64,000 bases of DNA from Solimonas marina (lineage in GTDB: Bacteria; Pseudomonadota; Gammaproteobacteria; Nevskiales; Nevskiaceae), in assembly GCF_012241385.1 (NCBI RefSeq), contig NZ_JAAVXB010000003.1:186001-250000 (forward strand). The letters run 5' to 3'. Positions 33,481-42,115 of the stretch are shown one piece after another; within the stretch, counting starts at the first letter, position 1; every line of letters starts with the position of its first letter. Under the pieces are notes generated by a model that was not told where the DNA came from, did not search any database, and worked only from the letters and a program-made list of their open reading frames with translations. The position numbers and the translations under genes were made by a program.

Positions 33481-34365
33481 ATGAAGTCCTTGTACGCCCG
33501 CATCGGCGCCTGGCTGTACCGGCTCGCGCAACGCGCCGAATCCCGTCGCAGCGGCCTGCGCGCCGCCGTCGTCGATGTCGGCGACAGCCGCATGATGACC
33601 TGGCAGGGCGGTGCCGACCGCGCCGAAACCATCGTCATGATTCACGGCTACAGCGCCGACAAGGCCGTGTGGATGCGCTTCGCGCGGCCGTTCAGCGCGC
33701 GCTATCGCCTGCTGATCGTCGATCTACCCGGTCACGGCGAAACGGCCTTCGATCCGGCGCTGCAATACGACACCACGGCTCAGGCGCGGCGCGTGATCAA
33801 GGCCATGGACGTGCTCGGCATTCAGCGCGCGCACGTCATCGGCAATTCCATGGGCGGCTTCATCGCCGCGCGCATGGCGCACGACTTTCCGGAGCGTGTC
33901 AGCAGCGCGACGCTGATCGACGCCGCCGGCATCACTGCGCCGCAGGACAGCGACCTGCAGAAGATGCTCGACGCCGGCCGCAATCCATTCCTCGTGCATA
34001 CGCGTGCCGAGTTCGACACGTTCTACGCGATGACGATGGCGCGGCCGCCATGGATGCCGCGCATCACCACCGCGGCGCTGGCGCAGGACTACATGCGCCG
34101 CCGCGACTCGCTGGCGCGCATCTTCAGTGACTTCAACGGCGTCTACCCGCTCGACGCGCAGCTCGCCGACATCCGTGTACCGGTGCTGGTGATGTGGGGC
34201 GCGCTCGACCGCATCCTGCACGTCAGCATGACCGACGTCTGGGCCGACGGCATTCCCGGCGCGCAGCGCATCGTCTACCCGGATCTCGGCCACATGCCGA
34301 TGCTCGAAGCGCCCGGCCGCAGCGCCCGCGACATCGGCGCCTTCATCGCCGCGCACGCTGCCTGA
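33481..34365 (+). CDS. Alpha/beta-fold hydrolase (esterase/lactonase)
   Basis: 294 residues. An N-terminal hydrophobic/basic stretch precedes the alpha/beta-hydrolase core. VMIHGYSADKAVW is the oxyanion loop, the nucleophile Ser is in GNSMGG (about residue 122), the acid in WGALDRIL and His in DLGHMPMLEAP. Third gene of the BVMO operon, so it probably opens the ester or lactone product. Convergent with the next gene, 13 bases apart, without a clear terminator. Confidence 0.9.
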   Translation: MKSLYARIGAWLYRLAQRAESRRSGLRAAVVDVGDSRMMTWQGGADRAETIVMIHGYSADKAVWMRFARPFSARYRLLIVDLPGHGETAFDPALQYDTTAQARRVIKAMDVLGIQRAHVIGNSMGGFIAARMAHDFPERVSSATLIDAAGITAPQDSDLQKMLDAGRNPFLVHTRAEFDTFYAMTMARPPWMPRITTAALAQDYMRRRDSLARIFSDFNGVYPLDAQLADIRVPVLVMWGALDRILHVSMTDVWADGIPGAQRIVYPDLGHMPMLEAPGRSARDIGAFIAAHAA

Positions 34366-34378
34366 GCGCCGCCCGCGC

Positions 34379-34813
34379 TCAGAACGGCAACTCACGCACA
34401 TCCGGCGCCAGCCACGCCCTTCGCGCCGCGACACTGAATAGCCGCTCGCGCGACCAGTACGACAACAGCCAGTCCGGTTTGCCGTAGGGCGACGCCAGCA
34501 GCGTGTTGAGCGCCGCGTGCAGCGGCAGCTCTGGATGCGCCGTGAGCCAGGCGCGACCGGCGCGCACGGACGCCAGCGTGATCGTCTCGTGATAACCGGC
34601 CGTATCGCTGTTCTGTTTGTCGCAGGCCAGGTTGTAGCGGCGGATCAACGCCGGCATCTCGGCCAGCGCATCGCGCGTCGGCTCACGCAGCATGACCAGC
34701 GCCGCGGCACAGTGCGCGGCATGCGTCCACTCGGACGCCGGCAGGCTCAGATCGAGAAAGCGCGAGGCGACTCGTTCGACTCCGGCGTCGCTCGCATAAG
34801 GGGTGGCCACCAT
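34379..34813 (-). CDS. Conserved hypothetical protein, 144 aa
   Basis: 144 residues, soluble and helical, with the conserved blocks LPASEWTHAAHCAAAL, IRRYNLACDKQN and GYHETITL. These are shared by a widespread bacterial family that I recognise only as uncharacterised; the W-T-H ... Y-H-E-T pattern could bind metal. ATG 34813 has GGAG 9 bases upstream. A strong terminator on the same strand ends only 38 bases before the start, so its transcript either begins in that gap or reads through. Confidence 0.75.
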   Translation of the reverse strand: MVATPYASDAGVERVASRFLDLSLPASEWTHAAHCAAALVMLREPTRDALAEMPALIRRYNLACDKQNSDTAGYHETITLASVRAGRAWLTAHPELPLHAALNTLLASPYGKPDWLLSYWSRERLFSVAARRAWLAPDVRELPF

Positions 34814-34850
34814 CTTGGAACTCCTACGGGTGAAAAGCCCGGCGGGAGCC

Positions 34851-34991
34851 AAAAAGAATCCCGCCATCGGGCGGGATCGGGATGCGGCGTCAGAAACGGA
34901 GCTAGCCGCTCCTGTTTTTCGTCCGCGCACACGCCAGCCCCGCTGATTCGGGGTGTTGTTGCAGCGTCAGGACGTGCGAAAGCGTGGGCAT
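34851..34991 (-). ncRNA. Candidate small RNA ending at a strong terminator
   Basis: On the reverse strand ATCCCGCC-cgat-GGCGGGAT followed by TTCTTTTT (34877 to about 34850) is a textbook intrinsic terminator, yet no reverse-strand gene lies just before it. A promoter-like TTGCGA (35026-35021), 17-base spacer and TAGATT (35003-34998) lies about 130 bases upstream. Together they would define a transcript of roughly 140 nt. The terminator is firm (about 0.8); the small RNA is speculative, and the terminator could instead attenuate the 144-aa gene downstream. Confidence 0.3.
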
Positions 34992-35194
34992 GCGCGAAAT
35001 CTAGCGGACGTGCCGGCGCATCGCAATTCTCGTGCTGGAAGACGGATGGCGCGATAGGGTCCGTTGGGCGATCGACTTGGATCGCACGCGCGCCATCGCC
35101 TTGCATTGCGGCATGATGAAGGCGAAGCAGCACCCCGGATTCCGGCTGAAGTCTTTTTTGAATGGTGTTCTCTCAGTGATCGCGAGGCTTGGAG

Positions 35195-35272
35195 ATGAGC
35201 AAGCAAAAGAAAACGCCGCAACAGAAAAAGGCGCTCAGCTATGAGCACGACCGGATTGATAATGACGAGTAG
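35195..35272 (+). CDS. Very small protein, 25 aa, possibly truncated
   Basis: The translation starts MSKQKKTPQQKKALSYEHDR and stops after 25 residues. The beginning looks like a family of short basic proteobacterial proteins opening with a K-x-K-T-P-Q-x-K-K-x-x-S-Y segment, which are normally two to three times longer. It overlaps the start of the next gene in another frame. Either a genuine micro-protein or the stub of a truncated gene; GGAG directly abuts the ATG, too close for good initiation. Confidence 0.3.
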   Translation: MSKQKKTPQQKKALSYEHDRIDNDE

Positions 35273-35927
35273 TAGCAGCGCAGCGCCGGGCCAGCAGTAC
35301 AGCATCAGGAAAATGATGTGGGGGCTGATTGTTGCGATCACCATATTCGTGTTCTTCCCATTTTCAATGCTGATTGCGAGTGACTGTTATTTCAGCCGCT
35401 CTGTCTTCTATGTGCTGACATCCGTGTTCTTTATCTGCTTCATCGCCTCGGCGTGGTTCTGTTTCAAAAAATTTTGGCGTGACGAATTGATCTTGTCGTC
35501 CAGGAAAGGCCCGAGGCGTGTCGGTCCCGTAGAGCAGACGGTGATAGTGCTTCTTTTCAGTGGCGGCTTGAGCGCATACGCATGGCTTGCGGTCTACAGC
35601 ACGAGCCTGCTCGCGCTGTTCGTCACTGCACGGCAGCCGACGCACTTCACAGCCGAGATAACGGCGGTGGGGGGTCCGAAAGGCGGAAAAGGGTGCGGGG
35701 CTGATGAATACAGCTTCTATAACCGCCCGATCGCAAGGCGCTCCTATTTTTGCGGGTATAACAAACTGTATCCCGGTGCTCGTTCTGGAGATCAAGTGTC
35801 AATCGTCGAAGACGTGGGCGTACTCGGCGTGCGCTTCATTGGCGTCAAGCGCGATCACTCGACCATGACAGGCCGCTCTGCAGTTTCTGAAAAACCCTCC
35901 CGTAGAAGCGGCGGATCGCTGCGATAA
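35241..35927 (+). CDS. Hypothetical membrane protein
   Basis: 228 residues with three hydrophobic helices (about 25-46, 53-75 and 99-122) and a C-terminal soluble part containing paired cysteines (GKGCGADEYSFY, YFCGYNKLYPG), suggesting an extracytoplasmic domain. No family recognised. Codon use and GC are distinctly lower than in the flanking genes, indicating transfer. ATG 35241 is used; ATG 35262 is an alternative. Confidence 0.55.
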   Translation: MSTTGLIMTSSSSAAPGQQYSIRKMMWGLIVAITIFVFFPFSMLIASDCYFSRSVFYVLTSVFFICFIASAWFCFKKFWRDELILSSRKGPRRVGPVEQTVIVLLFSGGLSAYAWLAVYSTSLLALFVTARQPTHFTAEITAVGGPKGGKGCGADEYSFYNRPIARRSYFCGYNKLYPGARSGDQVSIVEDVGVLGVRFIGVKRDHSTMTGRSAVSEKPSRRSGGSLR

Positions 35928-35987
35928 TCCGTGCCGGGAAGGCGCCGGTGCCAATCGCGCAGCGATGCTGCTCAATCAGGAACTCAC

Positions 35988-36734
35988 ATGACCATCGAAA
36001 CCGAAGATGATGTTGTCGCGCTCAAGCGCATCGGCCGTATCGTGTCGGCGGTGTTGCAGCAGATGCTCGACGCCGCCGAGCCGGGCATGACGACGCGTGA
36101 ACTCGATGCGCTGGGCGCGAAGCTGCTGGAACGCCACGGCGCGCGGTCGGCGCCGATGCTGACCTACGACTTTCCGGGCGCGACCTGCATCAGCATCAAC
36201 GAGGAGGCCGCGCACGGCATTCCGGGTGATCGCGTGATCCAGGCGGGCGACATGTTGAACGTCGATGTGTCGGCCGAGCTGGGCGGTTATTTCGCCGACA
36301 CCGGCGGTACGCGGATCGTGCCGCCGGTCAACGCGCAGAAGACGCGGCTGTGCCACGCGACGCGCACGGCGCTCGATCTGGCGATGAAGCAGGCGCGGGC
36401 CGGGCGGCCGATCAGCGGCATCGGCGCCGCCATCGAGCGGACGGCGAAGACCTACGGCTTCCGCGTCATCGAAAACCTCGCCAGCCACGGCGTCGGTCGT
36501 GCCCTGCATGAGGCGCCGGAGCACATTCCGGGCTATTACGATCCGGCCGATACGCGCGTGCTCGAGGCGGGCATGGTGATCACGATCGAGCCGTTCCTGT
36601 CGACCAAGAGCCGCATCGTGCGCGAAGCCGACGATGGTTGGACGCTGGTGGGCGCGCGCGGCAACCTGTCGGCGCAGTACGAGCACACGATGATCATCAC
36701 CGACCACGAACCGATCGTCGTCACGCTGCACTGA
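35988..36734 (+). CDS. map: Methionine aminopeptidase, type I
   Basis: 248 residues, cytoplasmic; removes the initiator Met from nascent proteins. All five metal ligands are visible: Asp93 (NVDVSAEL), Asp104 (YFADTGGT), His167 (NLASHGVGRALHE), Glu201 (TIEPF) and Glu232 (QYEHTMIIT), with His76 in EEAAHGIP. ATG 35988 has AGGA 7 bases upstream. It stands alone, away from rpsB, so it may be a second map copy in this genome. Confidence 0.95.
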   Translation: MTIETEDDVVALKRIGRIVSAVLQQMLDAAEPGMTTRELDALGAKLLERHGARSAPMLTYDFPGATCISINEEAAHGIPGDRVIQAGDMLNVDVSAELGGYFADTGGTRIVPPVNAQKTRLCHATRTALDLAMKQARAGRPISGIGAAIERTAKTYGFRVIENLASHGVGRALHEAPEHIPGYYDPADTRVLEAGMVITIEPFLSTKSRIVREADDGWTLVGARGNLSAQYEHTMIITDHEPIVVTLH

Positions 36735-36753
36735 AGCCGCTGCAGCCCGGCGC

Positions 36754-37773
36754 TTACTCGGCGGTGGGCAGGCCGCGCGCACGAATCGCCGACGGCGAGC
36801 GGCCGAACCAGCGCGCGCAGTTCCGGCATAGAACGCTTTGATCGGCGAGGCCGACGATGTCGGCGACGTGGGCCAGCGGAACGTCCGTCGCGGTCAGCCA
36901 GTGTCGCGTCTGATCACGACGGACGGCGTCGACGATCGCCGAGAACGACGCACCTTCGGCTTCGAGGCGGCGCTGCAGGGTGCGCGGGTGCAGGCCCAGC
37001 AGGCGGGCGACCACTTCGCGGCGGCCGCGCGTACTCGACAGGGCGCGGCGCAGGATGTCTTCGACTTGCTCGACGACGGTCTTGTTGCCGCCTTCGAACG
37101 CGAGCTTGAGATATTCGAGGCTGAGTCTATGCAGCGCGGCGACGGCGCCACTCAGGCTTTGGTCGAGAAAGCGGCTGGGAACGATCAGCTCGGCATGGGT
37201 GCGTTCGAAGCTCACGGCATGGCCAAAGCATGCCGCATAGCGCAGCGGCGCGGCGATCGGCGGGTGCGGCAAGGTGACATCGAGCAGCGGCGGTGCGGCT
37301 TGCGCCAGAAAGGCGACGAAGTGATGCAGGTCGGCCAGACACAGATCGAGCAGCTGCCGACGCGGCAGCCAGTTCGGCGTGATCAGGGTCAGACGCAGGC
37401 CGGTCTGCTCGGGTGCCGGGCTGTCGGGATGCAGGCTGAGGCGGATGCCGTTGGAGTGGATATGCAGAAAGCCGCTGGCGACCTGTAGCGCCTCGCCGAT
37501 GGTCGATGCGTTCTGCATGGCGATCGCCAGCGGCCCGAGGATGCTGATGTCCTGCCGCTCGGCGATTTGCAGGCCGAGATCGGGGCAGTCGGTGGCCTCG
37601 CTCGCCGCTTCGAGCAGCTGGCCGTAAGCCGGCAGCGAAATGCGCAGTTCCTCATCGGTCAGTGCTGCATGGGGAATCTGCAGCCGCTCCATCAGCGGCT
37701 CGATGGCCAAGCCGTGGTCGCGCAGGAATTCGGCGGCCCCGCGCATGCCGGCTGCCCGGATCAGGGTCGACAT
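36754..37773 (-). CDS. AraC-family transcriptional regulator
   Basis: 339 residues: N-terminal Arabinose_bd-like domain (AAGMRGAAEFLRDHGLAIEPLMERLQI) and AraC DNA-binding domain with VVARLLGLHPRTLQRRLEAEG and VPLAHVADIVGLADQSVLCRNCARWFGRSP. The last helix is unusual: the position normally holding Phe-x-Arg-x-Phe reads Leu-Cys-Arg-Asn-Cys. Divergent from a BVMO gene, which it probably activates. Confidence 0.9.
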   Translation of the reverse strand: MSTLIRAAGMRGAAEFLRDHGLAIEPLMERLQIPHAALTDEELRISLPAYGQLLEAASEATDCPDLGLQIAERQDISILGPLAIAMQNASTIGEALQVASGFLHIHSNGIRLSLHPDSPAPEQTGLRLTLITPNWLPRRQLLDLCLADLHHFVAFLAQAAPPLLDVTLPHPPIAAPLRYAACFGHAVSFERTHAELIVPSRFLDQSLSGAVAALHRLSLEYLKLAFEGGNKTVVEQVEDILRRALSSTRGRREVVARLLGLHPRTLQRRLEAEGASFSAIVDAVRRDQTRHWLTATDVPLAHVADIVGLADQSVLCRNCARWFGRSPSAIRARGLPTAE

Positions 37774-37779
37774 GTCTCC

Positions 37780-37816
37780 GATTGCAAAATCTTTGTCTCA
37801 AAAAGTCAAGATTGCA
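37780..37816. promoter_or_regulatory. Direct repeats GATTGCA, 30 bp apart
   Basis: GATTGCA at 37780-37786 and 37810-37816, in the gap between the AraC gene and the BVMO gene. AraC-type regulators bind direct repeats on one DNA face; a 30-bp period is close to three helical turns. Support is only sequence and position. Confidence 0.35.
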
Positions 37817-37877
37817 TGGCCGGCTTTTGCGGAACATGCCGCTATCGATCGCTCTGAAAAACGAGGAGGAGACCTCA

Positions 37878-39377
37878 ATGAGCAAGATTCTGGACGTCGT
37901 GATCATTGGTGCCGGCGTGTCGGGCATCGGCATGGCCTGCCGGCTGAAGACCGAGCAACCGCAGAAGTCGTTCCTGGTGCTCGAACGGCGGCAGCGCGCC
38001 GGCGGCACCTGGGATCTGTTCCGCTATCCGGGCGTGCGCTCGGACTCCGACATGTTCACCTACGGGTTTCAGTTCAAGCCGTGGCGGGACTACCGCACGC
38101 TGGCCGACGGTACGAGCATTCGCAACTACCTGGGCGGCACGGCACGGGATTTCGGCGTGGCCGATCGCATCGAGTACGGCATCCGTTGCACCGAGGCGAA
38201 CTGGGACAGCGAGCAGCAGCTGTGGACGATCAGCGCCGTGTATGAACCGAGCGGTGAGGTGCGTCACTACCAGGCGCGCTTCGTGGTCAGCGCGCAGGGC
38301 TATTACAACTACGATCAGGGTTACCGCCCGAGCTTCCCGGACGAGGCGCAGTTCCAGGGGCGCATCGTGCACCCGCAGCAGTGGCCCGAGGATCTCGACT
38401 ACACCGGCAAGAAGGTGGTCGTGATCGGCAGCGGCGCCACGGCCGTGACGCTGGTGCCGGCGATGGCCGAGAAAGCAGCGAAGGTGACGATGCTGCAACG
38501 CTCGCCGACGTACATCTTCTCGTTGCCGGGCTGGGACCGCATGACCCAGTTGCTCGACAAGGTGCTGCCGGACGGCTGGAGTTTCTCCATCGCGCGCAAG
38601 CGCAATCTCGAGATCTGGCAGTCCACCTACCGCATCTGCCAGCGCTTTCCGAAAGCGATGCGCAAGTTCTTCGTCGGTCAGGCCAAGCGTCATCTCGGTG
38701 AGCGCTTCACGATGAAGGATTTCAATCCGGCGTACGAGCCCTGGGATCAGCGTCTCTGCGCGGTGCCGGACGCCAACCTGTTCAAGTCGATTCGAGAAGG
38801 TCGCGCCGACGTCGTCACCGACGGCATCGAGCGCTTCACGGCCAACGGCATCCGGCTCAAATCAGGCCGCGAGCTGGAAGCCGACATCATCATCACCGCC
38901 ACCGGCCTGTCGGTGCAGATGTTCGGCGGCATGGCCCTGAACGTCGATGGCGCACCGTATCGCGTCGCCGAAAAGATGACCTACAAGAGCGTGCTGCTCG
39001 AAGACCTGCCGAACTTCGGTTGGATCTTCGGCTACATCAACCTGTCGTGGACGATGAAGGCGGACATGTCCAGCCTCTACCTGTGCCGCTTGTTCGCGCA
39101 CATGGAACAGCATCAGCAGGCCGTGGTGATTCCGCGTGATCGCGACAACGCCAAGCTCGAAGGCAGCATGATGGATCAGCTCACCGCCGGCTACGTGCAG
39201 CGCGCCAAGCATCTGCTGCCGCGCCAGGGCAAGACCATGCCGTGGATCGTGCGCAACCACTATCAGGAAGACCGCCGCATGATGCTGCGCACGCCGATCG
39301 CCGATCCGGCGCATCTGGAAACGCAGCCGCCGCGGCCGACGACGAAAAAGCCGGAGACCTTGCGCCGTGCCGCGTGA
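37878..39377 (+). CDS. Baeyer-Villiger monooxygenase, EthA-like
   Basis: 499 residues. FAD motif GAGVSG (11-16), fingerprint FQGRIVHPQQWP (159-170, the classical F-x-G-x-x-x-H-x-x-x-W-P), and NADPH motif GSGATA. Overall layout, including RYPGVRSDSDMFTYGF and FGYINLSWTMKADM, is that of EthA-type monooxygenases that act on ketones and thioamides. A GAGGAGGAG ribosome binding site precedes the ATG. Followed by an overlapping hydrolase gene. Confidence 0.94.
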   Translation: MSKILDVVIIGAGVSGIGMACRLKTEQPQKSFLVLERRQRAGGTWDLFRYPGVRSDSDMFTYGFQFKPWRDYRTLADGTSIRNYLGGTARDFGVADRIEYGIRCTEANWDSEQQLWTISAVYEPSGEVRHYQARFVVSAQGYYNYDQGYRPSFPDEAQFQGRIVHPQQWPEDLDYTGKKVVVIGSGATAVTLVPAMAEKAAKVTMLQRSPTYIFSLPGWDRMTQLLDKVLPDGWSFSIARKRNLEIWQSTYRICQRFPKAMRKFFVGQAKRHLGERFTMKDFNPAYEPWDQRLCAVPDANLFKSIREGRADVVTDGIERFTANGIRLKSGRELEADIIITATGLSVQMFGGMALNVDGAPYRVAEKMTYKSVLLEDLPNFGWIFGYINLSWTMKADMSSLYLCRLFAHMEQHQQAVVIPRDRDNAKLEGSMMDQLTAGYVQRAKHLLPRQGKTMPWIVRNHYQEDRRMMLRTPIADPAHLETQPPRPTTKKPETLRRAA

Positions 39378-40155
39378 GGCTGCACCGGCCATCCTGCTGG
39401 TGCATGGGGCGTGGCATGGCGCGTGGTGCTGGGAGCGGCATTTCGCGCCGTCGCTGCGGGCGCGCGGCCATGAGGTCGAGACGCTTGATCTGCCCGGCCA
39501 CGGCCGGCCAGGGCCGCAGCGCATCGGCCTCTATGCCGTGCGCGACTATGTCGATGCGGTCGAGGCGGCGCTGGCGCGGCGTGCGGTGCCGACTGTCGTC
39601 GCCGGGCATTCGATGGGCGGCTTCGTCGTCCAGAAGCTGATGGAGCGGCGACCGGCGCAGTTGGCCGGCGCCGCGCTGTTCGCTGCCGCGCCGCCACAGG
39701 GCGTGATCGGTGTGGTGCTGCATCTATTGCGCCATCGCCCGCTCGATCTGACGCGTGCCGTGCTGGGGCTCGATCTGTATCGCCTGGTGCGCGAGCCGCG
39801 CTTCGCTCAGGCACTGTTCTACAGCGATGGCGTCGATGCGAAGACGACCGAGCAGTACTGGCGCTTGCTGCAGAACGAGTCGTTTCGCGCCTTTCTCGAC
39901 ATGCTGGTGCTCGATCTGCCGCGACCGCGACGGATCGACGCCGCATTGCCGAAATGGGTGGCCGGTGGTGAGTGCGACGTCATCTTTCCGCCAGACATCG
40001 TCCGCGGCACGGCACATGCCTACGGGGTCGAGGCGCATTTGTATCCAGGGATGGCCCACAACCTGATGCTCGATCGTGGCTGGGAGCAGGTTGCGGCGGA
40101 TTTCTCCGGGTGGCTGCAGGCGCTGGGCGCGCCGGCAGCGGTGAAAGCGGCATAG
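39367..40155 (+). CDS. Alpha/beta-fold hydrolase
   Basis: 262 residues. LLVHGAWHGAWCWE oxyanion motif, nucleophile Ser in AGHSMGG (about residue 80), His in YPGMAHNLMLD (about residue 235), as in the EstA/MenH-like and methylesterase-like hydrolases. It starts at GTG overlapping the end of the BVMO gene by 11 bases, so the two are translationally coupled; it likely hydrolyses the ester made by that enzyme. Confidence 0.9.
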   Translation: MPREAAPAILLVHGAWHGAWCWERHFAPSLRARGHEVETLDLPGHGRPGPQRIGLYAVRDYVDAVEAALARRAVPTVVAGHSMGGFVVQKLMERRPAQLAGAALFAAAPPQGVIGVVLHLLRHRPLDLTRAVLGLDLYRLVREPRFAQALFYSDGVDAKTTEQYWRLLQNESFRAFLDMLVLDLPRPRRIDAALPKWVAGGECDVIFPPDIVRGTAHAYGVEAHLYPGMAHNLMLDRGWEQVAADFSGWLQALGAPAAVKAA

Positions 40156-40278
40156 CGGCGCGCGGGTCGGCGATCCGGGGGGACGGGCGACGAAGGTGGT
40201 GGCCTTGAATGCGCGGAATCCGGGCGCAGAACACAGACTGGCATCATCGCCGCTCCGTCCACCCCGACCCGAGACGCC

Positions 40279-40980
40279 ATGTCCACCGATCTCTCGACGT
40301 TCCCGATTACCGCCAAGTGGCCCGCGCAACATCCGGACCGCCTGCAGCTCTATTCGTTGCCGACACCGAATGGCGTGAAGGTTTCGATCATGCTGGAGGA
40401 GTGCGGCCTGCCGTATGAGGTGCACAAGGTCAGCTTCCAGACCGACGACCAGATGTCGCCGGCCTTCCTGTCGTTGAACCCGAACAACAAGATTCCGGCG
40501 ATGCTCGATCCGAACGGGCCGGACGGCAAACCGCTGCCGTTGTTCGAGTCCGGCGCGATCCTGCTCTATCTCGCCGAGAAGACCGGGCAGTTTCTGCCGG
40601 CCGATGCCGCCGGGCGCTACCAGACGATCCAGTGGCTGATGTTCCAGATGGGCGGTGTCGGACCGATGTTCGGCCAGCTCGGCTTCTTCCATCGCTTCGC
40701 CGGCAAGGACTACGAGGACAAGCGGCCGCGCGATCGCTACGTCAACGAGACCAAGCGCCTGCTCGGCGTGCTGGATCGCCACCTCGAAGATCGCGCGTGG
40801 ATCATGGGCGACGCCTACACGATTGCCGACATGGCGATCTTCCCGTGGATCAACACCCTGGTCGGTTTCTATGGCGCTGGCGATCTGGTCGCTTACGACG
40901 CGTTCAAGAATGTGCAGCGGGTGTTTGATGCCTTCCTCGCGCGCCCGGCCGTGCAGCGTGGCCTGAAGATCCCCCAATAG
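40279..40980 (+). CDS. Glutathione S-transferase family protein
   Basis: 233 residues: thioredoxin-like domain with LYSLPTPNGVKVSIMLEECG, NPNNKIPAMLDPNG and FESGAILLYLAEKTG (glutathione site), then the helical domain with IADMAIFPWI. This is the YfcG/YghU branch, which has disulfide-bond reductase activity. It follows the BVMO-hydrolase pair by 123 bases on the same strand and may detoxify reactive intermediates, or be independent. Confidence 0.92.
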   Translation: MSTDLSTFPITAKWPAQHPDRLQLYSLPTPNGVKVSIMLEECGLPYEVHKVSFQTDDQMSPAFLSLNPNNKIPAMLDPNGPDGKPLPLFESGAILLYLAEKTGQFLPADAAGRYQTIQWLMFQMGGVGPMFGQLGFFHRFAGKDYEDKRPRDRYVNETKRLLGVLDRHLEDRAWIMGDAYTIADMAIFPWINTLVGFYGAGDLVAYDAFKNVQRVFDAFLARPAVQRGLKIPQ

Positions 40981-41012
40981 GCGCGCGCTCGGTGGCGTCG
41001 CCGGCAGCGGAT

Positions 41013-41687
41013 CTACGGGCCCGGCGACGTCGCCGTCATCAGCCGCGGGCAGTGGGTCTTGCCCTGCGGGCAGAAGAACGAGAACAGAAAGCGGTGGCCA
41101 CTGGCGCAGGACAGCTCGGCGACTTCCTGGCCGCTGCCGTCCCAGTTCGATGCGAGCCGGCAGCCGGTCGGCAGTGCGTCGCGCACGTCGCGACGGAACA
41201 GGCTGGAGTCCAGCGCTTCGTGGATCGTGCGGGTGGCGAATTCGTGCGAGTACGGACCCGGTTCGACACTGATGTCGCCGATGGTCGTCGGCACCACGAT
41301 CGCTTCCCAGCCCAGGCACTGCCAGTCGCCGGCAGGCTGGTCGTCGTCGCGACGGCAGACCACGTTGTAGTGCGCCGGCCGGTCGTTGACCGTGGCATGC
41401 GGCGCGCAGCGCACAGCAACTTCGATTTCCGGCGCGAAGCCCTTGCCGTAGGTCCAGCGCTTGGCCGGCTGCATGGTCGCGACGTCGACGCCGTACTGGC
41501 TGCACGCCATGGTGCGCATGGTATCGAGGTCTTTTCCGTGCAAAGAAACGGCTTTGCTCTGACCGCCAACGTTGGTGCCGGCGCGCGAGGCGGCAACGGC
41601 CGAGCCGCTGAGCAGGGCGGAGCTGGCGACGAGAAGCGCGAGAAGAAGCCGGTGCATCGATGACATCGAAGTGGAGACGCGTGACAT
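41013..41687 (-). CDS. Secreted hypothetical protein, cysteine-containing
   Basis: 224 residues with a signal peptide (LLLALLVASSALLSGSAVAAS, cleavage near residue 35) and at least seven cysteines in the mature part (ACSQYG, VRCAPH, VVCRRD, QCLGWE, GCRLAS, LSCASG, FFCPQG), implying disulfide bonds outside the cytoplasm. No family recognised. ATG 41687 is preferred for AAGG about 10 bases upstream; 41667 and 41657 are alternatives. Confidence 0.6.
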   Translation of the reverse strand: MSRVSTSMSSMHRLLLALLVASSALLSGSAVAASRAGTNVGGQSKAVSLHGKDLDTMRTMACSQYGVDVATMQPAKRWTYGKGFAPEIEVAVRCAPHATVNDRPAHYNVVCRRDDDQPAGDWQCLGWEAIVVPTTIGDISVEPGPYSHEFATRTIHEALDSSLFRRDVRDALPTGCRLASNWDGSGQEVAELSCASGHRFLFSFFCPQGKTHCPRLMTATSPGP

Positions 41688-42115
41688 CTTACGTCGGCCT
41701 TGCTGAATCGCTGCGCCCGGACGGCATGCGGTTCGCGCGTCGATTGGCCGCGCAGCCTGACGGTGTCGACAGGCCTCGGCAGCGGTGCGAGCCCCCGGTT
41801 TCTGGCGCCTCGCCCAACGCATGGCCGGCGTATCGCCCCGGCGCGCAAAAACGGCGAACCGAAAGCGCGTATAAGAGGCCGCCTCCGACCATACCGGTTT
41901 CGAACCCCGGCGTCGGGCGTTCGGCACCCGCCGCGCGCGGTACTTGAGAGCTGACCGATGAACATGCACCCCGACGCAACGGCGCCCGCCGTGTGCGCGG
42001 CACGGGCAACGACGCCCTTGCGTATTTCCGCTGCGCCCCGCGCGACGCCCGTCGCCAGCGATTTCGGACCGACGACGATGGGCGCGACGCGCTGCCCGGT
42101 GCCGGCGGTGCCCGC
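41688..42115. other. 428-bp gap with one weak short frame
   Basis: No confident gene. A 53-codon forward frame from ATG 41958 (MNMHPDATAPAVCAARATTP) ends in ATGA overlapping the desaturase start, so it could be a coupled leader peptide, but its Pro/Ala/Thr composition and lack of a ribosome binding site are not convincing. No terminator or repeat seen. Confidence 0.35.
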
